DNA of 41,904 nucleotides from an uncultured Bacilli bacterium (GTDB lineage Bacteria; Bacillota_I; Bacilli_A; RF39; UBA660). Below the pieces are notes generated by a model. It ran no database searches. It had not been told where the DNA came from and saw nothing but the letters and a program-made list of their open reading frames with translations. Below are positions 1-8,501 of the stretch, one piece after another; positions within the stretch are counted from its first letter, which is position 1; the number at the start of each line of letters is the position of its first letter. The translations under genes were made by a program, and so were the position numbers. The DNA is taken from positions 1 through 41,904 of the forward strand of contig CALVIV010000006.1 in assembly GCA_944331935.1 (NCBI GenBank), in the 5' to 3' direction.

Positions 1-19
1 CTCGGATATACAACAATCA

Positions 20-62
20 AAAAATGAGGAAACCTATATATAATAAGGGATTCCTCATTTTT
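20..62. terminator. bidirectional hairpin terminator at the window edge
   Basis: An 11-bp stem pairs AAAATGAGGAA (22-32) with TTCCTCATTTT (51-61) and is flanked by A- and T-runs, so it could end transcripts on either strand. It most likely terminates a gene lying to the left of the window. Confidence 0.7.
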
Positions 63-93
63 ACTGTCAAAGTCAAGTTAAGAAAATTTAAAG

Positions 94-390
<297 letters not shown>

Positions 391-411
391 TCTTGATAAA
401 ATAATAAATGT

Positions 412-441
412 AAAAGAAGCTTTATTTATGGGCTTCTTTTT
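412..441 (+). terminator. ferredoxin terminator
   Basis: Stem AAAAGAAGC (412-420) pairs with GCTTCTTTT (432-440), with an 11-nt loop and a T-run, about 20 nt after the ferredoxin stop. Confidence 0.85.
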
Positions 442-462
442 GTATACTTTTAAATAATATAT

Positions 463-577
463 AGACTTAAGTTGCTTATTCCAGAAGTAATAATGCAATT
501 AATTACGATTTTGGTGTAAACACCAAAATCGTTAAAAGCATAAAATATAAAAGAGTGAAAGTGCTATTATTTTTTTA
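463..577 (+). repeat. left copy of dinD-derived palindromic repeat
   Basis: Positions 463-540 align base for base with 848-923, inside the downstream dinD-like gene. Read in the matching frame the segment encodes a relative of the gene's central peptide (for example DFGVNTKIVK against NFGVYTKIVK). It contains a 28-bp palindrome whose arms ACGATTTTGGTGT (505-517) and ACACCAAAATCGT (520-532) are separated by AA. Positions 541-577, a decayed hairpin plus T-run, have no counterpart inside the gene but match the right copy at 1581-1618. The 309-nt gap 391-699 therefore holds a terminator, this dinD fragment and the leader hairpin at 629-660. Confidence 0.8.
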
Positions 578-628
578 GATTTTTGTATACTTCTAAACAA
601 ATGTATGCTACACTATATGTATAAATGT

Positions 629-660
629 TATAGAAAAGCTACTGATATAACTTTTCTATA
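629..660 (+). promoter_or_regulatory. inverted repeat in the dinD leader
   Basis: A perfect 10-bp inverted repeat, TATAGAAAAG (629-638) and CTTTTCTATA (651-660), with a 12-nt spacer. It ends 26 nt before the AGGAGG at 687-692. No T-run follows, so it is more likely an operator or an mRNA structure than a terminator. No LexA/DinR-like box (GAAC-N4-GTTC) was found here. Confidence 0.5.
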
Positions 661-699
661 TATAGGTAATTATATTAGTCAAAGATAGGAGGTTTGTGT

Positions 700-1524
700 A
701 TGACTAAAGATTTAGAAAAATATGAAGAAATGACTTTTGAAGAAATTAAGCATATTGATGATAATGGTAATGAATTTTGGAGTGCTAGAGAATTACAACA
801 AATACTTGGATACAAAGAATGGAGATATTTTTCTGCTGTTATAGAAAAGGCTCAAGTCGCTTGTTCTCAAAGCAATAATTCAATTAATTCCAATTTTGGT
901 GTTTACACCAAAATCGTAAAAGCAGGTGCTACAACAAAAACTATAATTGATTACAATCTATCAAGATATGCTTGCTATTTAATAGTTCAAAATGCTAATC
1001 CAAAATATAAGAATGTTGCATTAGGACAAACTTATTTTGCAGTACAAACTAGAAAAATGGAACTAACTGAAGAAGAATATGAAAAGTTAAGTGAAGATGA
1101 AAAACGTTTATATAGAAGAAAACAAACTAAAGATGGTAATAAAGTTTTATATAGAATTGCTAAAGAAAAAGGTGTAAAGAACTTTGATAAGTTTACTAAT
1201 GCTGGATATAAAGGCTTATATAATGGTGAAACTGCAAATGATATTGCTAAGAGAAAAGGCTTAAGATATAGAGAAGATATATTGGATAATATGGGAAGTG
1301 TTGAATTAGGTGCTAATGTATTTAGAATAACTCAAACGGAAGCTTTACTTGAAAAGCAAGAAAAACCTAATGAAAATATGGCAACAGATACACATTATAA
1401 AGTCGGCAAAGCGATTAGAGAGACTATTAAAAAATTAGGGGGTACTATGCCAGAAGATTTACCTACTCCTAAGAAATCTATAAAGGAACTTGAAAAAGAA
1501 CGACAAAATAGACTTGAAGCATAA
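700..1524 (+). CDS. DinD-family (DNA damage-inducible protein D-like) protein
   Basis: 274 aa, starting at ATG 700, 7 nt after a strong AGGAGG. It matches the DinD family: an N-terminal FWSARELQQILGY segment like those of phage antirepressor-type Bro/KilA proteins, the hallmark LSRYACYLIVQNANPKYK, and ALGQTYFAVQTRK. A basic central segment and a C-terminal ANVFRITQTEALL stretch follow. E. coli DinD antagonises RecA filaments; that role is not shown for this branch. The gene stands alone between fragments of its own middle part (463-577 and 1531-1618), and its internal segment 881-917 carries the same palindrome. This suggests a mobile or recombining gene. The family assignment is confident and the function is not. 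Confidence 0.85.
   Translation: MTKDLEKYEEMTFEEIKHIDDNGNEFWSARELQQILGYKEWRYFSAVIEKAQVACSQSNNSINSNFGVYTKIVKAGATTKTIIDYNLSRYACYLIVQNANPKYKNVALGQTYFAVQTRKMELTEEEYEKLSEDEKRLYRRKQTKDGNKVLYRIAKEKGVKNFDKFTNAGYKGLYNGETANDIAKRKGLRYREDILDNMGSVELGANVFRITQTEALLEKQEKPNENMATDTHYKVGKAIRETIKKLGGTMPEDLPTPKKSIKELEKERQNRLEA
881..923 (+). repeat. internal copy of the palindromic repeat, within dinD
   Basis: A 22-bp palindrome with arms ATTTTGGTGT (893-902) and ACACCAAAAT (905-914) and loop TT encodes part of NFGVYTKIV. It matches 496-540 and 1536-1580 at about 90%, in the same orientation. Confidence 0.8.
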
Positions 1525-1530
1525 AAACTG

Positions 1531-1618
1531 GTAATCAATTAAATTACGATTTTGGTGTAAACACCAAAATCGTTAAAAGTATAAAATTAAAAAGAGCGAA
1601 TGTGCTCTTATTTTTTTT
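1531..1618 (+). repeat. right copy of dinD-derived repeat, ending in a terminator
   Basis: This copy carries the same 28-bp palindrome as the left copy (arms 1546-1558 and 1561-1573). It continues through a shared tail into a hairpin. It begins a few nt after the dinD stop and matches 496-577 closely, with a few substitutions and one-base indels. Confidence 0.8.
1592..1618. terminator. convergent terminator for dinD and rluB-like gene
   Basis: Stem AAGAGC (1592-1597) pairs with GCTCTT (1604-1609) around a 6-nt loop, with T8 on the plus side. On the minus strand the hairpin is followed by TTTTAATTTTA. The 3' arm overlaps the stop codon of the minus-strand gene at 1608-1610. Confidence 0.75.
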
Positions 1619-2324
1619 CTAAACTATAGACTATAGCGACTTCTTTAGGGGTTAGTTTTCTATATTCTCCACTCTTTAGGCCTTTTAAATCAAAGATAAA
1701 TTCTCGCTCTCTTCTTAATTTTAAGACTTTAAAACCTACTGCTTCAAACATCTTCTTAACTTCATGATTACGTCCTTCATGAATAGTAACTGTAAGCATA
1801 GAAGTATTAGTCTTATAATCTGTTTTTCTTAATTTAACTTTAGCTCTCTCATAACTTATACCATCTACTGTAACACCGTTTTTTATAGTATTAATGGCAT
1901 CTCCTTTAATAATACCTTTAACTTTAACAATATATACTTTCTCAACTTTATCATTTGGATGCATTAAGATATTGGCGAACTCTCCATCATTAGTAAGTAG
2001 TAATACTCCTGTTGTATCATAATCAAGTCTACCTACAGGATAAATTCTTTCATGACAAGGAATTAAATCAACTACAGTCTTTCTTTCCTTATCATCAGTA
2101 ACACTTGTTATTATTCCTCTTGGTTTATTAAGTAGATAATAAACTTTTTTCTCTTTTTCAATTTGTTTACCATCTACTTTAATTATATCTTTATTAGTTA
2201 CTTTAGTACCAAGTTCAGTTACTTTTACACCATTAACAGTTACTCTACCCTCTTTAATTAGCTCTTCAGCTTTACGCCTTGAGGCAATTCCTGCATTTGC
2301 TATTACTTTTTGTAATCTTTCCAT
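1608..2324 (-). CDS. rluB: rRNA pseudouridine synthase, RsuA/RluB family
   Basis: 238 aa. It has an N-terminal S4 RNA-binding domain (about 1-60, beginning MERLQKVIANAGIASRRKAE). The catalytic domain carries the family motif GRLDYDTTGVLLLTNDGE, with catalytic Asp101, and ends in the conserved region around EGRNHEVKKMFEAVG. The family isomerises one uridine in 23S rRNA (RluB) or 16S rRNA (RsuA); the length and Bacillota context favour RluB. The start ATG is preceded by AGGTAGTGA just after the HAD gene's stop. It is the last gene of a minus-strand run. Confidence 0.9.
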   Translation of the reverse strand: MERLQKVIANAGIASRRKAEELIKEGRVTVNGVKVTELGTKVTNKDIIKVDGKQIEKEKKVYYLLNKPRGIITSVTDDKERKTVVDLIPCHERIYPVGRLDYDTTGVLLLTNDGEFANILMHPNDKVEKVYIVKVKGIIKGDAINTIKNGVTVDGISYERAKVKLRKTDYKTNTSMLTVTIHEGRNHEVKKMFEAVGFKVLKLRREREFIFDLKGLKSGEYRKLTPKEVAIVYSLEKK

Positions 2325-2342
2325 TATTAATCACTACCTTTT

Positions 2343-3149
2343 CTATAGTTTCTTAACTTTTTGTCTATTTAATTTTCTATCTAAAAACTTTACTATACCA
2401 TCTTCATTGTTAGACTCTGTAACTTCTTTTGACTTGTCTTTAATCTCTTCTAAAGCATTTCCCATCGCTACACCTAAGCCAACTTCGGCTATTACTTCTA
2501 AGTCATTTAATCCATCACCAAAGAAAATCATCTCATCTAAACTTATATTTTCTATTTTACCTAGTTCTTTTAAAGTATTCGCTTTATTTACTCCTTTAGG
2601 ATTTATTACAAGCCACTTATTAATGCTATCAGAGTCTTGCATTATGAAGCAATTAACATTATCGTATTTAGTGCTTATTAACTCATAATAATCTTTTACC
2701 TTGTCTATATCTTTTAAGAATGCATTCATTCTAGCCACTGGTTCATCTATTTCCTCAATACTACTAATATCTCTGATAAAATCAAGATTGCTATTTTTCT
2801 TATTAATATATATGTAATACATATTATCTGTCACATAATCTATTTGTTCACAAAAACTCTCTATTTCTTCTGTAATAGCTTTAGCAGTGTCTTTATCTAT
2901 ATTTCCTTGATAAATCATTTCATTGCTATCTACATTATAAATAGATACACCATTATTTATAATAAGATAATTAAAGATATCTAAAGGTATTACATCTTTT
3001 GCACTCTTTAATGTTCTTGCTGTTACACCAACGATTAAATAACCTAAGTCTTTATATAATTTTAAAATATTTTTTGTGTTTTCTGATATAGTTTTATCAT
3101 CTCTTAAAAGAGTACCATCAAAGTCCATGGCAATTAATTTGTAATTCAT
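2343..3149 (-). CDS. Cof-type HAD-superfamily phosphatase
   Basis: 268 aa. Motif I is MDFDGTLLRDD near the N-terminus with the nucleophile and acid/base aspartates. The C-terminal metal-binding motif is FFGDGLNDLEVI, followed by VAMGNA. A large C2-type cap between the motifs is typical of Cof/YcsE-like enzymes, which hydrolyse sugar phosphates, FMN or similar metabolites. The substrate cannot be told from sequence. It lies 18 nt upstream of the rluB-like gene, probably in the same transcript. Confidence 0.85.
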   Translation of the reverse strand: MNYKLIAMDFDGTLLRDDKTISENTKNILKLYKDLGYLIVGVTARTLKSAKDVIPLDIFNYLIINNGVSIYNVDSNEMIYQGNIDKDTAKAITEEIESFCEQIDYVTDNMYYIYINKKNSNLDFIRDISSIEEIDEPVARMNAFLKDIDKVKDYYELISTKYDNVNCFIMQDSDSINKWLVINPKGVNKANTLKELGKIENISLDEMIFFGDGLNDLEVIAEVGLGVAMGNALEEIKDKSKEVTESNNEDGIVKFLDRKLNRQKVKKL

Positions 3150-3181
3150 TTAAATTCCCCCTATTAAAGAAAAAGAAGATA

Positions 3182-3799
3182 TTATTCTACTTCTACTAAA
3201 GATAGCTTATTATCTTCATGAACAAAAGTAAGAGTTGCTTTAGTAGGATAATCCATATCTTCTTTATATTTTATAGAAACCTCTACTTGATAAGCATTAT
3301 CATCAGTAAAATCTGTTCCTATAGTATATTCTATATTTTCTATATTTTCAACTGTTACATCAGTAACTTCTGGTAATTTTTGATTTCTATTACCATAAAT
3401 ATCATTTTCTACATACTTATAAACTGTATCTTCGCTCTTTTCTAAGAAGTTCGTTTTAGCATTAGTATGAACAAAATCAATACCACCAACATCTGTATTA
3501 GCAAGTTTATCATCTAAGGTATAAAAGTCCATTATAAACATTTTACTTATTTGTTTAAGATAGGCTTCTTCATCAACATTTTTCTTACTTAAAATGTCTT
3601 TTAATTCTTGAAATGCCTCTTTATATCTAGCATTTCTTGTAGATTTAAGGGTATAACCATAATCTTTTATTTCATTTTCAACTGTCGCCGTTTTAACAGC
3701 TTTAGGTTTTATGCTTTCATAGGCAAGGAAGCCTAGTCCTGCTACTATTAAAAGAATTGCTATTACTAGTATTACTTTTACTTTTTTCTTTAATTTCAT
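3182..3799 (-). CDS. membrane-anchored extracellular protein, unknown
   Basis: 205 aa. A basic start (KLKKKVK) and one hydrophobic segment (about 8-28) are followed by a roughly 175-residue extracellular domain of mixed charge. There is no lipobox Cys, so this is an uncleaved signal anchor or a secreted protein. The start ATG is supported by AGGGGAG 7 nt upstream. It follows the LTA-synthase-family gene by 14 nt, suggesting a shared transcript and a cell-surface role. I do not recognise the family. Confidence 0.7.
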   Translation of the reverse strand: MKLKKKVKVILVIAILLIVAGLGFLAYESIKPKAVKTATVENEIKDYGYTLKSTRNARYKEAFQELKDILSKKNVDEEAYLKQISKMFIMDFYTLDDKLANTDVGGIDFVHTNAKTNFLEKSEDTVYKYVENDIYGNRNQKLPEVTDVTVENIENIEYTIGTDFTDDNAYQVEVSIKYKEDMDYPTKATLTFVHEDNKLSLVEVE

Positions 3800-3813
3800 A
3801 GTTTTTCTCCCCT

Positions 3814-5883
3814 CTAATTCTCTTCAGATACGGCTTTACTTGCCTCTTCTTCACTATTAGGATTAAATAAGTCAAAGACAATTGCTTTATTAGAAACATC
3901 TAATAGTTTTTCAGCATATTCATTATTCTCTTTTATGTAGTTTTCATCGATTATTTCGTCTTTAAGTAGCTTATACTCACCTTTTTGACTGTTATAATAC
4001 ATCTTGTCTGTTACCCAGTTACCATTAGGAAATACTACAATATTGTTTTCTTTGGTTTCAAAAATATCATGTCCTAAAGCATATTTGTTATAGAAGCCTA
4101 ACATATTACCAATTGTAGGCATTACATCATACATACCCATTGTATAATCATATTGACCTTTAACTGCACCATCCTTTGTCCAGATTATAAGTGGCACTTT
4201 ACGGTCTAATTCATAATCGAAACTATCATACTCTACATATGTAGGGTCATCTTTATCTTTAATATCATCAGTGGCCGGGTCATAATTATACATTAAGTTA
4301 AATTCACTTCTAGGAAGTCTTGCATCATGGTCTCCAAATATGATTACAACAGTATTATCTAAAAGACCTGCTTCATCCATTTCACTAAAGAACTCTCCTA
4401 AAGCAGCATCAGCATAATGAACTGATTTAAAGTAGTTACCTAGTTTAGTGCCCTCTAAGTATGGAGCTTCTACTTCTTCTGTTGTACCATCTTCATTAGT
4501 TATAGTTGTTTTCATGGTAACAGGGAATTCTCCATATTTATCAGTATCAGAGAATGGAGTATGGTTTGTAAGGGTAATGATATAACCATAATATTTATCA
4601 TGTTCTTTACTTATTTTCTTTAACTTTTCTACTGATTGGGCAAAGAATGATTTATCAGATAACCCTAGTCCAATAATATTATCTTTATCAACATCATATG
4701 TTTCTTTACTATAGAACTTATCATATCCTAAAGACTCATGCATAGCTCTTCTATTCCAGAAGTCAGCGTTATTAGCATGCATACTGAAAGTATAGTAGCC
4801 TTTTTCTTTAAGTAAAGATGGTGTTGAGATATAAGTTCTATCAAAGTAACTTACGAAAGCGGTACCATTTTGGGTTGGCATTAGACTTGTATTATAAGTT
4901 AATTCAGTATCACTACTTGTTCCTACACTAACCTGAGAATAGAAATTATCAAAGTACATTCCTTCTTTAATCAATCTATTTAAATTAGGAGTTACTTCTT
5001 CGCCATTAAAAGTTCTATTAATAGCGATTCCTTGCATTGATTCAGCATGGATTACAATAACATTACGTCCTTCAAGAACATTAGTATATTCATTTGTATA
5101 ATCTTGTTCATTAGGTCTATCTTTGTAATACTCAGTAAATTCTTTCTTAGCATCGTCATAACCAAACATGGCAGATATTTGTGGTCTTATACTGGCGACA
5201 ATATCATTTCCTTGATATAAGTAAATACCAAATCTCATAACTATATATTCTCTATTCCATTGTTTAACAAATCTACTTATTTCTAGACTTGATAGAGAAA
5301 CTATAAATAAGACAAGTATAATTGCACCTGTTATAATAGTATTTTTAAACTTCTTAAGTCTTTTTTCTTTAGTATAGATTTTATATTTATCTTTTTTAGC
5401 AAGACGATGATAGTAATAGATGAAGAAAATAAGAGGAAATATATAGACTAAGTCTTTTATCTGTAAGACATTTTCTACAACTGCATCCCCTACTTCACCA
5501 ATATATTGGGTAAGAGATAACATAGATACACTTGCAAATGATGTATAGAATGTATAATAAGCAGAGTTAATTGTACAAATTGCTGTAAAGATAATGGCCC
5601 ATACTAGTAGATAAACATATCTTTTCTTTCCTTTAAAAAGGTACGAAAAAGAACCAATAATAGTAACAACTGCTATATCTGCGACAATAGGTTTAAAAGA
5701 TAGATAGTTCTCCATTGTCGGCATCGTAAATATTCTTAGTAATGTAGAATTTAGAACACACACTAAAACATAGACAAGAAAAAGTCTATTATCTTTAAAA
5801 TAATTACTTATCATCTTTTCTTCTTTTATTCTTTTTAAATTTTTAATAATTTTATCTTTGAATTTAGTTAATTTTTTCTTCAT
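3814..5883 (-). CDS. LTA synthase family sulfatase-fold enzyme
   Basis: 689 aa. The N-terminal part (about 30-200) has five hydrophobic helices. The extracellular sulfatase/alkaline-phosphatase-fold domain starts with NVIVIHAES (metal ligand Glu281). The catalytic Thr is probably Thr322 in GTSSDTEL, equivalent to the GKTSD-type site of LtaS. FGDHDARL and HTPFSD supply further metal-site residues. LtaS enzymes polymerise glycerol phosphate from phosphatidylglycerol on the outer membrane face; other members act as LTA primases or phosphoglycerol transferases. The neighbouring sortase and adhesin genes fit a cell-envelope cluster. Which subtype it is cannot be decided here. Confidence 0.88.
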   Translation of the reverse strand: MKKKLTKFKDKIIKNLKRIKEEKMISNYFKDNRLFLVYVLVCVLNSTLLRIFTMPTMENYLSFKPIVADIAVVTIIGSFSYLFKGKKRYVYLLVWAIIFTAICTINSAYYTFYTSFASVSMLSLTQYIGEVGDAVVENVLQIKDLVYIFPLIFFIYYYHRLAKKDKYKIYTKEKRLKKFKNTIITGAIILVLFIVSLSSLEISRFVKQWNREYIVMRFGIYLYQGNDIVASIRPQISAMFGYDDAKKEFTEYYKDRPNEQDYTNEYTNVLEGRNVIVIHAESMQGIAINRTFNGEEVTPNLNRLIKEGMYFDNFYSQVSVGTSSDTELTYNTSLMPTQNGTAFVSYFDRTYISTPSLLKEKGYYTFSMHANNADFWNRRAMHESLGYDKFYSKETYDVDKDNIIGLGLSDKSFFAQSVEKLKKISKEHDKYYGYIITLTNHTPFSDTDKYGEFPVTMKTTITNEDGTTEEVEAPYLEGTKLGNYFKSVHYADAALGEFFSEMDEAGLLDNTVVIIFGDHDARLPRSEFNLMYNYDPATDDIKDKDDPTYVEYDSFDYELDRKVPLIIWTKDGAVKGQYDYTMGMYDVMPTIGNMLGFYNKYALGHDIFETKENNIVVFPNGNWVTDKMYYNSQKGEYKLLKDEIIDENYIKENNEYAEKLLDVSNKAIVFDLFNPNSEEEASKAVSEEN

Positions 5884-5914
5884 AATAACCTCACTTCCTA
5901 GACATTATATCATT

Positions 5915-6496
5915 TTACTTTGTATTTTTCAATTTACTATGTCTAATATAACAAAAATGATAGATTGCTTTGTAAAGTATTAGTATTATAAAGATAATCT
6001 GGCTAAATAAAACTATTATAAACATATTATCATGTTGATAGATATTAGCAGTATTTGTTAAAGAAGTATTATTAGTAATCGCTAGTGATATAAAATTAGT
6101 AAATAAGTATAGATGGATAAGGGTAAGTACATAAGTAATAATTTTATTTAGTTTAGTTAGATTATTTTTTAAGATAGTATATATTAGTATAACTAAAGAG
6201 ATTATCGCTGTTAAAATATAAAAGACAATATTAGGAAAATAGAAACATCTCATAATAGTTTTAACAATTTCACTTAGAACTGTTATTATATCTTCTGAAA
6301 AATAAAAGGCTAGTAAGGAAAAGAAAAAGATTATGAGTGCAGTTATAGCATATTTAACTTTCTTATTTTGTCTTTTTTCATTGTATATTAAAAATATAAG
6401 AATAAGAAGGAATATTAAAAGTATTTCAATCGTTAAAAAAGATTGAAAGGGAAGAGTTATAAATGTTATTAATTTCTCTATTATACTTAAGTCCAT
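5915..6496 (-). CDS. multi-pass membrane protein, unknown
   Basis: 193 aa from the ATG at 6496. The upstream ATG at 6502 sits only 3 nt after AAGGAG, whereas 6496 gives a normal 8-9 nt spacing. It has about five hydrophobic helices with short charged loops and a basic C-terminus. It lies between the sortase gene (15 nt gap by the upper start) and the LTA-synthase-family gene. The family is not recognised; the position suggests an envelope-related role. Confidence 0.7.
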   Translation of the reverse strand: MDLSIIEKLITFITLPFQSFLTIEILLIFLLILIFLIYNEKRQNKKVKYAITALIIFFFSLLAFYFSEDIITVLSEIVKTIMRCFYFPNIVFYILTAIISLVILIYTILKNNLTKLNKIITYVLTLIHLYLFTNFISLAITNNTSLTNTANIYQHDNMFIIVLFSQIIFIILILYKAIYHFCYIRHSKLKNTK

Positions 6497-6517
6497 AAAC
6501 ATTTCTCCTTTTTATTC

Positions 6518-7171
6518 TTATATTTCTTCAAAGATATAGATTGTTTGATTATAATCATCATTATGAGTACATGTAATTAATGTTAAGGTTTTAACATTAG
6601 GATTACGATAGATTGCCACTGTTCCTGTCTTAGCTTGATTATAGATATTAGTCAAGCGATAATTATAGGTAACAGCATTATAACTAACACTAGCTTCATC
6701 ACCTATTTGTAATTTATATAGTTTATCAAAGAATGATATATAGGCATTACCTGAGTGAGCCATAAGGATAAAGTTACCTAGGGGAACATCAGGATAATTA
6801 GCTTCATTAGCGACTGTTATATTATACTCAATATTATTATAGCGAGATTCTTTAGAAACAAAACCTCTTCTAAGTTTTATTTTAGGAATTGATAATTCTC
6901 CAATATATGAGTAATTAGCTTTTTTATCATTTGCTTCTGCTTGCTCAGTATTTTCAGAAGTTACTTCTAAGTTTTCAGTATTTACATTGTTAATAGTTGT
7001 GTTATTAGTTTCATTAATATTTAATTGAAATATTGCAAGTCTCATTTCTTCAAAGACTTCTTCTTTTAATTTCCTTAAAGGTGTACTTATAAATACTAGT
7101 ATTCCTACGATAAGGAAGAAAAAGCCAACTTTAAAGAGTTGGCTTTTTAAGTTTTTACTTTTTCTTTGCAT
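6518..7171 (-). CDS. sortase (surface-protein transpeptidase)
   Basis: 217 aa. One N-terminal membrane helix (about 10-30) and an acidic, Asn-rich linker lead to the sortase barrel, which begins IGELSIPKIKL. The catalytic His is in LMAHSGN and the Cys in LTLITCTHND. The protein ends about 15 residues after that Cys (NDDYNQTIYIFEEI) and has no Arg there, where sortases usually carry the third active-site residue. The ATG at 7171 overlaps the end of the adhesin gene by 17 nt, so translation is probably coupled; a TTG at 7192 is possible but has no good ribosome site. Its likely substrate is the adjacent adhesin with a VPNTN sorting signal. Confidence 0.88.
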   Translation of the reverse strand: MQRKSKNLKSQLFKVGFFFLIVGILVFISTPLRKLKEEVFEEMRLAIFQLNINETNNTTINNVNTENLEVTSENTEQAEANDKKANYSYIGELSIPKIKLRRGFVSKESRYNNIEYNITVANEANYPDVPLGNFILMAHSGNAYISFFDKLYKLQIGDEASVSYNAVTYNYRLTNIYNQAKTGTVAIYRNPNVKTLTLITCTHNDDYNQTIYIFEEI

Positions 7172-8450
7172 TGTTCGGTCTTTTAGCCACAACTATTAAG
7201 ACAATACCTGCTATTATGATTAATGCTCCTATTCCATATATTAAGTATGATGTACTATTTGTATTTGGAACTGGAATTGTTGGTGCTTCTAAATCTATTG
7301 TTGTTGGAGCGGTTGGTCTTTCAATAAGTCCAAGTAAAGCTCTTTGTAATTGTACTCCAGAATGATCAGTTGGATTAGGATTATAAACATAAGCATCATA
7401 AAAGTTTGAAAAATATCCTATAACTGTAATATTTGCTTTAAAGTTCTCTGATTCAACCTCATTAAATGGAACTCTTAATTTAAAGCCTTGATTGGCACTA
7501 ATATTGTTAGCACTAATTGGATTATTATTTTCATCAAGTATTTCTATATTTTCAACAGAACTATTAATTTGAATTGAATAACTTTCAAAGCTTGTATTTG
7601 AACTAGTAGGTGTAATTAAACTAGTTTCTAGATAATTATTATCTATTGTATAAGTAATATTAGATGTGTCTATAGTAATTTCTTGTGTACCTAAGTTGTC
7701 ATTATAACTATTTTGGTTATTAACTGCTCCTTCTACTAAACTAACTACATATTTTCCATATGTGTTATCAGCGGCAATTGTATCTTTGTCAGCTGCTGAT
7801 ATATTATTATAGAAAGTATAATCACCATAACCATTATATTTACCATCTTCACTTGTTGTAGCAGTTCCTAAATCATAAGAAGTGTAGTTATAGTTATCGT
7901 CAAAACCATTTGCTCTATCTAGGTACCACCATACAGCAAGTTGAGTTATATAGTAATCTATTGCCCCATTCCCTGTAATATTATCATTTTGTAATATATA
8001 AATTAAACCATTATAAGTTGCTGTACGACCAGTTTCGCCTAAACTAAAACTTGATTTAACTGAATTTCCTTTTTCATATAAATGAGCAAGACTTGGATTT
8101 TCTGTAGTAGCTCCCATCATTCCTAAACGATGATCCATACAGTAAATATAACTTAATCTTTCATTACCACTAGTTCCATAAAACTCTTCTGGTAATGAGA
8201 TATCACTAATCAAATGTTGACTTTCTGTTGTCATTCCAGAATAAAAGCTATCTGGAAGTTGTTCTAAAAAGCCAGCACCATAACTTTCTTTAGGATTAAT
8301 AAATATTCCTATTATTAGTAACACTGCTATTAAACAACAAGAAACAATTCCGATTTTCTTTACATCGTTCATTGCTTTGTCCATTTTATCTTGGCTTCTT
8401 TTTTCTTTACTTCTTTTAATTTGTCTTTTTGAACTCATTTTAGAACTCAT
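7155..8450 (-). CDS. thioester-domain (TQXA) cell-wall-anchored adhesin
   Basis: 431 aa. A basic leader and signal helix (about 32-52) ends near ESYGAG. The thioester domain shows the pair that forms an internal Cys-Gln bond: Cys104 in YIYCMDH and Gln170 in YYITQLAVWWY (TQXA motif). A beta-rich stalk follows, then a Pro/Thr linker, a sorting signal VPNTN (394-398), a hydrophobic helix and a KRPNNAKKK tail. Such proteins can bond covalently to host surface amines. VPNTN departs from LPXTG at three positions and presumably matches the downstream sortase. Start ATG 8450 has AGGTGA 5 nt upstream. Confidence 0.85.
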   Translation of the reverse strand: MSSKMSSKRQIKRSKEKRSQDKMDKAMNDVKKIGIVSCCLIAVLLIIGIFINPKESYGAGFLEQLPDSFYSGMTTESQHLISDISLPEEFYGTSGNERLSYIYCMDHRLGMMGATTENPSLAHLYEKGNSVKSSFSLGETGRTATYNGLIYILQNDNITGNGAIDYYITQLAVWWYLDRANGFDDNYNYTSYDLGTATTSEDGKYNGYGDYTFYNNISAADKDTIAADNTYGKYVVSLVEGAVNNQNSYNDNLGTQEITIDTSNITYTIDNNYLETSLITPTSSNTSFESYSIQINSSVENIEILDENNNPISANNISANQGFKLRVPFNEVESENFKANITVIGYFSNFYDAYVYNPNPTDHSGVQLQRALLGLIERPTAPTTIDLEAPTIPVPNTNSTSYLIYGIGALIIIAGIVLIVVAKRPNNAKKK

Positions 8451-8472
8451 ATAATCACCTTACCTTAATTAG

Positions 8473-8501
8473 AGTATAGCAAAAGGAAAGTTTTTTTTCA
8501 A
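8473..8501 (-). promoter_or_regulatory. promoter of the adhesin-sortase operon
   Basis: On the minus strand TTGAAA (8496-8501), a 17-nt spacer and TATACT (8473-8478) form a near-consensus sigma-A promoter. The -35 overlaps the stop codon of the upstream phosphorylase gene. Confidence 0.75.
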
